From: Pelagibacteraceae bacterium BACL5 MAG-120820-bin39
GTDB lineage: Bacteria > Pseudomonadota > Alphaproteobacteria > Pelagibacterales > Pelagibacteraceae
DNA: 6,545 nucleotides
Assembly (NCBI GenBank): GCA_001438335.1
Contig: LIBV01000049.1
Span: 1-6,545 of the forward strand
Direction: 5' to 3'
The notes beneath the pieces were generated by a model that did not search any database, was not told the origin of the DNA, and worked only from the letters and a program-made list of their open reading frames with translations. Shown piece after piece: positions 6,490 to 6,545 of this stretch. The position numbers and the translations under genes were made by a program. The first letter of the stretch is position 1. The number at the start of each line of letters is the position of its first letter.

Positions 6490-6545
6490 AAGTATTATTG
6501 AATTAATATCTAAATTGATTTAAATAAGTTCAAAATTTATTAAAG
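6490..6545. other. Non-coding right end, no recognisable element
   Basis: These 56 bp follow the acyltransferase stop codon. The sequence is strongly A/T, with only a short, weak inverted repeat near 6492-6508 (about 5-6 A/T pairs). I see no start of a further gene, no strong terminator and no RNA gene. A downstream promoter or the leader of a next gene cannot be excluded because the window ends here. Confidence 0.4.

Noticed and set aside
6490..6510. Possible terminator hairpin after the acyltransferase
   Set aside because: Only 5-6 A/T pairs can form around a short loop, with no G-C pairs and no distinct U tract. In DNA this AT-rich that is expected by chance.
1..6545. CRISPR array, tRNA or rRNA gene, riboswitch, insertion sequence or phage element
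   Set aside because: Reading both strands I saw no regularly spaced repeats, cloverleaf-like structure, transposase motif or terminal inverted repeats. The only non-coding stretches are 72 bp and 56 bp long, plus gaps of a few bases.

Overview
The window is a gene-dense stretch of an AT-rich bacterial chromosome. Genes abut or overlap: one 1-nt stop/start overlap, a 1-nt gap, a 3-nt gap and a 2-nt convergent gap. The longest internal non-coding stretch is 72 bp. Proteins are rich in Lys, Asn and Ile, and Shine-Dalgarno sequences are weak or absent for several genes. Together with the gene families present, this suggests a streamlined marine alphaproteobacterium of the SAR11/Pelagibacterales type. 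That assignment is inference from composition and layout; no marker gene is present to prove it.

Layout. (1) Bases 2-3505, plus strand, form one translationally coupled unit. It holds the 3' part of a NitT/TauT-type ABC transporter ATPase (cut by the left edge), an unusually long 641-residue permease, and a dehydrogenase of the malate/L-lactate (Ldh2) NAD(P)-dependent family that most likely starts at TTG 2501. The substrate-binding protein that completes such an importer is not in the window. (2) Bases 3508-5505, minus strand, form a two-gene unit transcribed towards the first. An epoxide hydrolase of the microsomal type (N-terminal EHN domain plus alpha/beta hydrolase) is followed 3 nt later by a bile acid:sodium symporter (BASS) family carrier. 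(3) A 72-bp, almost pure A/T divergent spacer (5506-5577) separates this unit from a plus-strand phosphate acetyl/butyryltransferase gene (5578-6489). The last 56 bp hold nothing I recognise.

How it may work together. The first unit looks like import of a small organic anion, with oxidation or reduction of a 2-hydroxy/2-oxo acid by the co-transcribed dehydrogenase. The second pairs a hydrolase that opens epoxides to diols with a sodium-coupled organic-anion carrier. The acyltransferase interconverts acyl-CoA and acyl phosphate. A sulfonate route (TauT-type import, sulfolactate-type dehydrogenase, acetyl phosphate to acetyl-CoA) would connect the first and third parts, but no sulfonate-specific enzyme is visible, so this is only a hypothesis.

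The most unusual object is the permease. Its standard six-helix core carries an extra N-terminal helix and a roughly 300-residue, predominantly helical extracytoplasmic insert between its first core helix and the rest of the core. Two cysteines, the only ones in that region, lie at the base of the insert.
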